A stretch of DNA of 64,000 bases, taken from assembly GCA_914767715.1 (NCBI GenBank), contig OU612068.1:17792001-17856000 (forward strand), read 5' to 3'. Both the position numbers and the translations under genes were made by a program. This document shows, one piece after another, positions 49,197-59,776 of the stretch. The notes under the pieces were generated by a model. That model was not told where the DNA came from, ran no database searches, and worked only from the letters and a program-made list of their open reading frames with translations. Source of the stretch: Membranipora membranacea. Its lineage: Eukaryota > Bryozoa > Gymnolaemata > Cheilostomatida > Membraniporidae. How positions within the stretch are numbered: position 1 is the stretch's first letter; each line of letters starts with the position of its first letter.

Positions 49197-49495
49197 TGTC
49201 AGGGTCTAAATCAAACGTGCAAGCTGAGTTACCCTTTTGAATGGTGGAATTTTAGAAAAAATGAGATTTTTTTTTTCTGTTTAGAAAAATTCATAGTCCA
49301 GTTATTAAAATAGTCCAGTATCCAGGTTTGAAATATTCTCATTTGGACTACTAGCTGTTTTTCACAGTGTTAGTTATGAACTGATGCTATATTTTCATAG
49401 GATTGCTGTTGTGTCTTCCCATAGCCACACAGCAGAAAAAAAAGGAAATTTACAACTGAATCTTCCTGTTCCAATCCCTTTTCTGCACTGATAAC
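49197..49495. promoter_or_regulatory. Bidirectional promoter candidate between RUSF1 and TMEM14
   Basis: Only 299 bp separate the divergent start codons of RUSF1 (minus) and TMEM14 (plus), so the two promoters and 5'UTRs must overlap or adjoin here unless upstream non-coding exons exist. T-rich and A-rich tracts are present, without a clear TATA box. The role is inferred from arrangement. Confidence 0.5.
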
Positions 49496-49804
49496 ATGGA
49501 TCCCTTCATACTTGCCTATGCATTGGCAGTTGCAGCTGGTGGTATAGCTGGTTATGCAAAAGCTGGCAGCATTACAAGTCTTGCAGCAGGGCTGACTTTT
49601 GGAGGAATTGCTGGCCTAGGTGGCTACATGGTATCCAACAACCAGCCTTTTGGTCACTATCTTGTTGTTGGAACTGCTGGAGTTCTCACATTTGTTATGG
49701 GAAAGAGATACATGAATTCTGGCAAGATCATGCCTGCTGGAATAGTCACAATTCTCAGTATCCTAATGCTTGGTAGAGCTGCATACAACAAATTTCTAAA
49801 ATAG
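49496..49804 (+). CDS. TMEM14C: TMEM14 family small membrane protein (intronless)
   Basis: A single 309 bp exon encodes 102 residues ending at TAG 49802-49804. Four hydrophobic helices are visible at about 5-22, 28-48, 53-70 and 80-97. Family marks include GGIAGYAKAGSITSLAAGL, GGIAGLGGYM, MGKRYMNSGKIMPAG and the final small-residue helix, which match TMEM14A/C. Known for TMEM14C: inner mitochondrial membrane protein that supports protoporphyrinogen IX transport for haem synthesis; TMEM14A is linked to mitochondrial stability. Which paralogue this is cannot be settled, and the symbol marks the closest recognised pattern. Start AACATGG is a good initiation context. Absence of introns, where neighbours have many, could mean a retrocopy that became functional, but the frame is intact and no poly-A tract flanks it. 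Confidence 0.9.
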   Translation: MDPFILAYALAVAAGGIAGYAKAGSITSLAAGLTFGGIAGLGGYMVSNNQPFGHYLVVGTAGVLTFVMGKRYMNSGKIMPAGIVTILSILMLGRAAYNKFLK

Positions 49805-51810
49805 ATCCAAGCTGGATTATAAAATCAGGTGGGTTTTGCTTTTGATTAAACTACTTTTTTTGATAGTAGGTAGTTATTAATAAGTTGTGTGGTTAACATT
49901 TGACTAAATGTGTATGCAATTGTTCAATTAGCCCATGGAGAACTCCTGCAAGTATTTACCCAGTATAACCCACCGAACGTATTGAGTGAGTTATATGCAT
50001 GGCATGGTGTAGCCTGTAGTGTAGTGTGGTGTAGATTAGTGTGATAAAGGAGTTATCTTCCCGATCGCAAGAGAAGACAATATTTAATATCGGCTGCTCG
50101 ACAGTCGAGCATGCAAGAGTTGACAAGGTTTGTTCCCCCCACCGAACAAAGCTTGTCAAGACAGGCTAGGCATGGTGCTACTTGAGGCAGTGTTTGTGTT
50201 TCAATTAGATAAGGCCTTGGGCAAAGAATGCCTTAGGTTATACATGTTGGCTGTCAAATTTGGATTTTACAAATTACCATTTGACACAACAACGATTTCC
50301 AATGTATTCCTCTGTGTTTGCAATGTGTACCCGAGTAAGGCATACTAACAATCTGGCACGAATAAACATAATATCAATAAGATTGTAGACCTGTAGTTTT
50401 GCAAGCCATCCCCATGCTGTTTGCTAACAAGTTGCTTTAATATTTAATTATTGTTCAATATGTTACACAAAATTACCATATCAACACTCATATATCAGAG
50501 TGTGTGTTGATTGCAGCCTTATTAATTATTTTAGCTCAGTCTACAGCACATAACGAACAAGTAATTTCCTTCTGAGCTGAAAGCTGGTATAAGATATACG
50601 TATAAGAAGTTTCCTCAAAGTATCTCAAGATTTGTATGCAGGTAAATCTGTGAATTATCTCCCGGTTACAATACCTGTTAATTTGTGTATAATATTTTTT
50701 ACTCGTTATTTTGTACTAACAGGCTGCATCTTATTCCCTACTGCCGTGATCTTTTTCTTTATCACACACATGTTCTTGTAAATTAGACACACAAAATATT
50801 ATTTTAATAAAAATGTCGATGAATACTTACAATTATTAATAACTTTGATGAAATATTTTATAATGGGTTTCATGTTGTGAAGTTGATTGCCCAGCACCTC
50901 CGCGTACAGTGAAGCATCACGAAATGACAAATGCTGTCAAACTCATACCTTTCATGATTTGCCTCCTTCGACACTTTTGTGTATACTAGGTACAATCTGT
51001 TGTCATGGGCATTTATCAAGACAATCCCAATGGATTGGTACTTAATTCTTGATCCCTTTGCCTGCGGCGTGACTAGTGGAAGGGAGCAACAGGAATGCAG
51101 GCAATTGGATTAGACTTGTTCTAGGTCAGTTGTAACCATCAACGATGCATCACGAGCACATCTCATTCATGTATGGTACTTGGAGGTGCTGAAACAATTT
51201 TCAAGAGGAATTGGCACCCTGCCATATGTAAACTGATATGCATAGGTTTTTGTATCATAGCATGCATTAGTATACATAACCATGATGAGCTGAGGAATTG
51301 AGGAATCAAGGAGTTGAAAAATCCCACGGTCTTGCTGGGCATAGTCAATTTCTGTGACCCAACATTATAACTTCACTTGTATCGCAAATGTGCATATATT
51401 ATACATGCATAATGTGCATATATTATTATAGTACATCTGCATGCAAACAGGATCCCAATATTCCCTACTTCAGTTTACACAATCAAGAAAAGTCAACAAC
51501 AAAATAGATTGTTGGTGACAATATAGGGTGACCCTATAAGTACACATATGCTAATTCAATTGTTAAGTTTCTTTGACCAGTCCTCAAAATCATGCCACTA
51601 TTACATATTATCAGCTAATTGTTGTGCAATTGCAATATTGATAAGTGTACTTTGGACTCGCTGGCCATAAATTGATTGCGTTATGCTTACTGCAGCAATA
51701 TCAGAGTATTTAATTCAACTGGAATCCATACAATATGAGAGATTACATAAACTGTGACAATATCACTTCTCTAACACTCACACTTCTTTAACACACCGCA
51801 GACTGCACCC
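49805..51810. other. Intergenic region between TMEM14 and the vanin-like gene
   Basis: It holds the TMEM14 3'UTR (AATAAA near 50362). Small palindromes occur at 50092-50109 (TGCTCGAC/GTCGAGCA) and around 50120-50163 (ACAAGGTTTGTTC against GAACAAAGCTTGT). Near 51390-51430 an ATGTGCATATATTAT motif is duplicated. No coding gene recognised. Confidence 0.5.
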
Positions 51811-53632
51811 ATGCATTTGATAAGTGACCTTATTTTGCTGGTCAGCGCTCTAGCTACAGTGGCGGCACGTGATTTTTATATTGCCGCTGTTTATGAGCAT
51901 GGCAGTGAAGTTGCAATACCAAATAATGCAACCTCTAATCGCACTGAAGCTCTTAAAATTATGAATAAGAATATGGATGTCCTGGAGAATCAAGCTGAAT
52001 TAGCTGCAAAACAGGTAAGAGATTACGCTAATTGTCATGAATTTCTTTATTATTTTTGTATTTTGCATATATTTTATGAAATTATGTATTATCTTTTTTG
52101 CAGTAAACAGACCTCGCTGCGTTTATGACCTTGTTAACTCTGCATATCATTTTGCATATCAATCATGGGTCACGCGTTTTCTTAATGTCTCAATTTTTCT
52201 GTACACCAATTTGCTGAAAACACTGTAGACACCTACATTTCTCCATGAGAGGACAACTCTAATAGTTGAGGCATTATTTGTTTTGTAGGATGCAGATGTA
52301 TTTCTATTTCCTGAGTATGGGATATCAGGGAGACTTATTGGTCGTGTGCATACCAGTTACTACACGGAAATGATACCAGATCCCATGGACTCCTCATCAT
52401 ACTGCCCTTGCTCTCAAGGCGAACCTTCGACTGGGCGGGAGATCCTCTATCGACTCAGTTGTGTTGCTGTGAACAACAACCTTTACGTTGCAGCCAACAT
52501 GCCTGACAAGCAGCCGTGCCTGAGATCTAAAGACTTGGACTGTCCGCTGAGCGGTTATTATCAGTATAACACTGAGGTTGTATTTAATAAGGCTGGATGT
52601 CTGGTGGCCAAATATCATAAACAACACCTGTTCCTTGCAGAGAAACTAAAGTTTGACACACCTAAGGTAGTTCAGCATTCTTATTTTGACACTGAGTTCG
52701 GAAGATTTGGTTTGATGATTTGCTATGACGCTGTTTATAAAGACCCTGCGGTAGAACTCGTCACTAATTTCAACGTGACAGACATTATATTTTCCACAGC
52801 TTGGATGAATGTTTTTCCCCATTATGTATCAGTGGCTTATCATTCGGGTCTGGCGCGGACTCTAAGAGTCAATTACCTCAGCTCTAACCTTCACTATGTG
52901 TCTAGTAGGTTTATAGGTAGTGGTGTCTATGGCCCATCTGGTATTATTGACTACACATACAATTTAACATCGCCATTGGGTCAACTTGTTGTCGCAAAGG
53001 TACCTGTCAATAATCGTAGTAATGTGGAACATGGCCAAAAGCCAAAACCTATGCCCTTACTATCAAATCCCTCTTCCACTTTCCAAAGCAAGGTATTTGA
53101 TGACACTTACAACTTTGTTTCCTTGGTTGGTTTGAGCGGAAATTTGTCTATATGTTACGGGTCTGTCTGTTGTCATTTGGAGTTTTCTCGCTCTTATGGT
53201 GAGGATTATTATTCCCTTGGTGCATTCAATGACATGCACTACTTGGAGGGTACTTATAATCTCGAAGTATGTATTCTTATGCAATGTTCAGGTGCCCGCG
53301 ACTGTAGCAACAATAAAGCCCTACCTTCAGTAACTACTTTCTCATACTATAATCTAACAGGGATCATGGACACTAAATATGCATACCCTGGGGTGATAAA
53401 TCCGAATTTCAACTTCACGTCCACATGGAAGTTCTCTGACACAGGTTATATCAAATCAATAAGCGATAAGGATTCACAGATAAGTTCTGTAGTGTTGATG
53501 GGTAGAAATTTTGACAAGGATCCCAGTGTATCAGATACCGATGATCATACAATTGGTTATAACAATGCTAGTAAGCCCTTTGGAAACTTATTTTACCTAA
53601 CACTAGTACTGCTTTGTGTTTTCAAGCCCTGA
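51811..53632 (+). CDS. VNN1: Vanin/biotinidase-type pantetheinase (complete)
   Basis: Two exons, 51811-52014 and 52289-53632, join in phase 0 to give 515 residues, the usual vanin length. Residues 1-19 (MHLISDLILLVSALATVAA) are a signal peptide. A nitrilase domain follows, with all three catalytic residues in their family contexts: Glu77 in FPEYG, Lys179 in YHKQHLF and Cys213 in LMICYD. Further vanin signatures are RLSCVAVNNNLYVAANM, YQYNTEVVF, STAWMNVFPH and VNYLSSNLHY. The C-terminal vanin base domain has NLSICYGSVCCHL and LGAFNDMHYLEGTY. The end is a hydrophobic tail (FYLTLVLLCVF) after small residues, consistent with a GPI anchor signal. Known reaction: hydrolysis of pantetheine to pantothenate and cysteamine at the cell surface; biotinidase is a close relative, so substrate is inferred. 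Most of the protein is in one large exon, unlike the vertebrate genes. Symbol indicates family; the exact paralogue is not resolved. Confidence 0.93.
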
Positions 53633-56627
53633 GTTATCATAGAGTAAGGATCATTACTCTGTGAAGTTATCTTACTGTGAATCAAAATAATCATTTATTT
53701 TTATCTACTTACCTCTATAAAATTCTTTTACATAATTGATTGTTGTGACTTCTGAGTTGTGATTTTATTTGTGCCAACATGACAGCCATTCACTTTGGGA
53801 CCCCCTTTCATAGGCGTAAAATTTTGTTTTTCATCTACTTTTTTTCTAATTTACCGTTTGCTTTATTAGATCCGAGTTTAACAGCTTTGAAACAGTTTCA
53901 TTAAGATTTAGTATCGTTTTTTTTGTGCATTTTACCTCTCTTTAAAAGCTAGATCTTATTTTATGTCACATCATGTACATCTCTTTCCAAAAAGAGATAA
54001 TTTTCTTCCCAATGTTCTAAATGAATGAATGATTACCACTTAATTCAATTCTCTACCTTTTACTCTACGCAGCATCTCTAAACGATTTTCTTTCAAGAAC
54101 GCCTTATTTCAGTATTTAATCCAATAATAATCTATAACCATCCAATCATATTTTTTGTGTGTCACCCTCTTTTATAGATGCCAATAAAGTCATAAACAAA
54201 AAGGATCGTTCAACTTAATAATTCCCTGTCAGGTCAAAGAGAAATGGCTAACACAAGGCGTTCCGAGTGTCAAATCCAAACCATAAACATGCTAAGTCAG
54301 AGTGATAATATTTTCTGCTATCTTATTCCATACTTTGTCATATATCTTTGACTAGGGGTGCCATACCGCTACCCTCCCCCCACATAAGGCCAGGCAAGGC
54401 ATATCTTTGACACAAGCCGGCCGGTCATAGATATATTTTGACTATCATATACCTAAGATATAACATTGCGAAGTAATCTTAAAAGTGTCTTTAGATCTTC
54501 ATACAGGTAAAGTATCTTCACTTTTGTCGGCTTACTTCTTAACCCTTTATCTTTGCATGATAGCGGGTAAAGCAGATATCAAGAGATCTTGAAAACTGTA
54601 ACAGTATTTATGTTTTGATAAGCGCAGCATCCAGGATTCTAGTGCACTTAGTGTTGGTGCTTAGGCTTTAAAACAACACTGGGTTCTAAGGAGGTAGGAA
54701 ATACCTAAAAAATAGCGGTGTTCAGGTGAACCTTTCATATCAAGTAATACAGACCACAGATTTTGTTGACCCATGTGGATGTTGCTGATCGTAAATTTGT
54801 TTGCTAACATTAAAATTTAAAAGATAACGGAATGGTCTCCTGCATGGTCATAAATAATCCAAACCCAAGAACCACGGGTGACAAAGTTACAAAGTATTAC
54901 ATAATGGGACCATGTATCACTGAAATTCATTGCTAGCCTGTGGTTCACACGCTATAGACAGAAGCCACCTGAACTGATATTGATTGGATGCTATTCATCA
55001 AATTAGAAATGATACACACATCTACAAAGGCTTTTCATTTCACCACCGTTTGCTTAGCTTTGTTTACTTGCTATGAGAGATTATTCACCACCGTTTTAAT
55101 CTGCAATGGAAATTTCAGCCATTCTGTTGTAAGTGACAACCACTTGTCAGTGAGTGTTTTTGATTGCTAATCAATTTTTGGAGTATCACATGTCACAGAG
55201 GGCACATGTTCCTGCTTCTGCTACTTTAGGTCAAGCAAACAGAGGAAAACTGGCTATCGGACTGGTACACTGATAACTGGAAGTTTTACGAGAGGTGTAC
55301 ACGGTTCGGTTGACTCTTCAGGTCCATGCTAGCAAAGTTGTGGTAAGTGATATAATTCATTACATTAATTGTTTTCATATGTGACGGTGTAACATAGACA
55401 AAACACCTGCGGTGTAAGCTGCGATCTCCGTCATAACATGTGGCTTTGGATTGTCGTGGTAAAAGTGAAAACACTCCTACCGTCAGTAGCCATGATACTA
55501 AGGGTTGAGCTGTGACAGTGAAGTGAGGAATCTTAAGTGTATCAGCTGTTCCCTGTCTTTGGTGTTTTTGACAGAACTGGCCACAGTGGTTTTTCCATTT
55601 GAGGCTGTGTAAATAACTTCTGTGGCATTCTGATAATAGTTCTTGTGAAACAAACTCATGCAAAATGACTGGAAACAGAGTATATGTCAAAATTGTATTA
55701 AAGTGTGTTTCATTTGGAAGGGCAGCTGTCAATCACCCCACACTCCCTGATGAGGGCAACCAGGGGTCACGCACCGTGTCTCTCTTAATTTAGGAGTTGT
55801 CTGTCTCATCTATTGTGGCCGTATGCGGCTAAAATTGACACAACTAAAGATTATGAGTGACAAATACATTCTGTGGATTCAAATTGTAGATAGAGTTTTG
55901 CTTGAAACCTGAGTAGGTTAATCAAATTCCTGCAGTAACCCCACATTTGTGTACAAACTGGTCTGGTAACTCATCTTCTGAATTGCTCAGAATCAAGCCC
56001 GGCACATGGTTTATCTCCTCTTACACAAAAATCTTAACCCTTAGTCTGTCTGAGATGTGTAAATTAGTTTTATCCTGTTAATGTGTGAATATCTTCACAT
56101 CCGATTCCCTAATGGCCTAACCCTTAATGTCAAGTCAAATTTGTTTAGATTTTGCATTTTTCTCATCGCGGAATCCTTTCTTATCACACTAAAATAGATT
56201 CTACCCCATTGACCTTCGCATTTGATAATCTGTGAGATGTGTAAATACAAATCTGGTAGCATTTTCCTGCTAAAATCTAGGTGTAAGTAAACCAACACCA
56301 AGTGTGTTATCAGATAGGCTATTAAAAGTTGTTTATATTAGTTTATTTCACATGTTGGGTTATATAAATCAATAAAGAAATCTGTTATGGCAACTACTAA
56401 GATCATTTGACATTTAATTTCCCAAACAACTGCACCAATGTTTGTAAAGATCGTTGATGATGATGCAGATCATCTGAATGCATAGCCTGAAAACCCAGAT
56501 CAGATGAGGGGTAATAGAAAGACTGTTATCCTCAACTAGGGCTGCCAACTTTTAAAACTCTGGCTACCTTTCTGGTGTACATCCTTTGATCTAAGACTTT
56601 ATCATCTTGGTATTGTTTATTTTACAG
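53633..56627. other. Intergenic region with vanin-like 3'UTR
   Basis: A poly-A signal AATAAA at 54183-54188 is a good candidate end for the vanin-like transcript. The region holds an unexplained 148-codon minus-strand open frame (55286-55732), too poorly supported to call a gene. Otherwise it is AT-rich DNA without recognised features. Confidence 0.5.
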
Positions 56628-59600
56628 CTGAATAACATCATTGATAAAGCAGAATTTGTACAAATTGATATAAGATGAACTCCGAGTCTGACAGTAGTGA
56701 TGTTCTATTGGTTAATAGACGGCCAAGCATTGAACATCTGGTCTCCCAGCACAGAAACCTGCAGGTATGATTTACTAATGATATATAATGGCATGTGTCA
56801 ACAGGTGGTTGTCAATGTCCGACAACAACTTTGTTTGATAATATAGATTAAAGTATATTTTGTTGTCTTTTAATCCTTCCAGGGCATGTTTGTCCATACA
56901 TTGTTGTAAAGCTTCTGAGATACTAGATGAAATTATTTTTACAGAGCATATTGGTAGACCCACTACCAGATATCTATGATAGTGATACGGTAAGATGAAT
57001 AGTAATTATTGTGGGGTCAGCTGGGCCAGGGAAGAACCATGGATTTAAAAACTTGTTTTGGTGATTGCTGATTGATATTTAACCTATACAGGATTAATGA
57101 ATATCACAATCAAATCATGGTTGTGATGTTGATATTATACAACAATATTGGAAGTTTGAGCTGACATGGAGCGGCAACTGAACCAATTTCCTTCTATTAA
57201 ATGTCAGTTCTTGTTTGCTGCGGCAAGGGTTTCATTGATGGTGGAATTCATGGGATACTAGAGAATTGATCATTGTATCAAAATTTCATATCCACGGGCA
57301 TGTCAAATATGACACAAATTAAACCCTCTATCCTTTGATAAAAAATAACACTCCCATTTTTTCCAGTATACGATGCTATGTTTATGTTATTCCAAAATAA
57401 GATTTGTCCGCCCATTGCATGTACTCGTTGATTTACCTGGTTTAATGATCTTAACCTCAAATCACTGGTAAAACATTTAAAAGCTTTTAACAGCTGCATA
57501 TCATATCGCCTGCTTCAGACTGGATAAAGGATACTATATGTAACAATCCTCAGTAACCTGCATGAGGTTCAAATGGTGCAAATTGTAATAGCGAGCTTAG
57601 TTTCCTTTGGACAATGAAACTGGTGTAATCTTAACCCTCGGAGTGGTTTATTTGTTTCAATTTGGTGCTGGTACTACATAATAATCATTGTTGTCTGCTG
57701 GCGATCTATGAAATGGCGGATGTCTCTACTTATTACCATAACAAGGTGATAATTCTTTTACTTTTAATCCATTGTTATGATTGTTGTGCGTAAATACATG
57801 ACTGTCTGTCAGCCTGGATAGTGGTTATGCTGATGCGGAGACAACCTTTGATGGGTCTTAGCTACCTGATAAAACCTAATAAAACTTTATTGTACCTATT
57901 TAATTCATTGTATATTCTTTTGAACATCAATGTTATGGAATTAAGAGGAGGACTAATAATTCTGTTGCTTTTTTTTCATGTTGGGATAATTCTCAGTTTG
58001 ATAGGTCATTAATTTGAGAAATCAAACTTTCTATGCCTTCTCCTCCCGCTCCATCTGTGAGTCTTTAACACATCATGAGCTCTATGTCCTTCCATTTATG
58101 TCCCTCGTCGGTGCAAACTGTTACATAATATCCTTATTAAATATCATTAGACATAAGTCCAAGGTAATTTGAGGTATCAATTTTGTCGATAACCATAGAA
58201 GGGTATAATTATCATTCCCATATCCATGGACTTGTGATAGCACAAGCGCGATGTAACATTGATTGTTAGGACACCAAAGCTAAGAGAGGAAAAATGCATC
58301 GAAAACTGCGCCTCAGACACGTAAGGTTCTTCGTACTCAAAATGTTCTTGGGCTTTAGGTGAGCTTTGTCAGCCAGATTTATTCTGATATTGTAAATTTG
58401 AGACAGCGCTGGAGATATGTTTTATTATAATTATTGATTTTTATTTAAAATTTTTTAAACTTCAAAGTTGTTTTAACCTGTTGGGGTGGATTTTGAAAAG
58501 CGTCGAGAGCGTCTTACTTACTTTTCTTTGTCACACTGGTTCAGGTCTCTCCCGAATTTTACATAGTTTGTGTGTTCAGACTGGTTGCTTACAAGAGCCG
58601 AACTTGATGTAGACAAACGTCTGACCACACACATGCTACTACCTACCAAGATTTACAAAGATGTACCAATGAGCTGAGATCAATGTTCCACTAGCTAAGA
58701 CTTTATCATAAGCCAACATTATTGTATTTAGATCTATATTGGGTGGTAGTGGGGACATAGAGCTTTCTTAGCCTCAATTAATTACCAATCATTGAAACCT
58801 TCATGGGCGCTTTGGGTGTGTTGTAGCTGAACTTTGACTAAGAGGTTCAAGATGTTAGCAAAGGAGATGGAAAGCAGCAGAGTGCTAGATCCCTGCAAAT
58901 CACTGTCGGTGTGCCAAGGCACCAGATGAAGCTTTGCTGCTTAAGAATAGAAAAGTTGAGAGCCAAACTGTTAGGGGCGGCTATTTTACATGTGCGTTAC
59001 CATCATAAAAATGCTTTTAAATAATCACAGGCAATACTATCCAGGAATAACAGATTTTTCATTCATCTATATGCAGACACAGAGGCTGATGGCGAGACGT
59101 AACACGTGGAGCTCTCGTCAGCCGACAATCAGGGAGCTGCCGGATGATGAGGCTGAGGAGTTGCTCACTTCTGATAACATAAGGAAGTCTATAGTTCTAT
59201 CTATGAGAGCTGATGATGAGGACTGGAGTAACTATAGGAGGAGATCCAGCGGTGGAACGGCTGCACAAGTATTCAACCAATCCAGATCTCGCAGGACCAG
59301 TAGAGATGGTGAGTGAATTTACATACAACATTTTTAATAGCATCAAAAGTGGCCAACTATTTTTGTGTGTGTTTGTGTTGGGTCAAGGGACAGGAGATAT
59401 TTATTATGTGGTTAGGGAACACGGATGGAGCGCAAGAGTTAGGTGCTCAAAACTATGTCGATGAAGTGATAACCACATAACTTTCATCAGAAAGTTAGAG
59501 TATTGATGTAACGTAGGTTATGATTGGTAATTCTAATACTATAAATGAAGCCTTTGGCATCATCTTCCTAGCTTCTCTGTCTTTATAACTTGCGGGTGGC

Positions 59601-59776
59601 TATTTATTTCTGAGTTTCTCAACCTTTCACTTTCCATCACTTTTGGAAAAACAGCTAATATTGTTCACGATTGAGCAGCTTTTCTAGTAGTTTTCTGAGT
59701 GCCCATATTGTGTTAATGCAGATAACATGCTGAAGGAATCGTTATCGAGCCTACCTGACATGAAGAGGTGTCACAG
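56628..59776 (+). CDS. Unidentified gene, first four coding exons (5' partial model)
   Basis: Coding exons are 56675-56764, 56945-56989, 59077-59308 and 59722-59776, joined by GT-AG introns with matching phases (0, 0, 1, then 2 at the open end): 140 complete codons plus two bases. An acceptor at 56626-56627 suggests a non-coding exon upstream that joins the 5'UTR starting at 56628. The predicted N-terminus begins MNSESDSSDVLLVNRRPSIE and is hydrophilic. It has an acidic stretch, ELPDDEAEELL (65-75), then MRADDEDW (88-95), and basic Ser/Thr clusters RRNTWSS (52-58), RRRSSGG (99-105) and RSRRTSRDD (115-123), which look like sites for Arg-directed kinases. No domain, signal peptide or membrane segment is visible. 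The family is not recognised; the pattern suits the regulatory N-terminal tail of a larger protein whose remaining exons lie to the right of the window. Confidence 0.6.

Noticed and set aside
52397-52627. 76-codon minus-strand frame
   Set aside because: It is the shadow of the vanin-like large exon.
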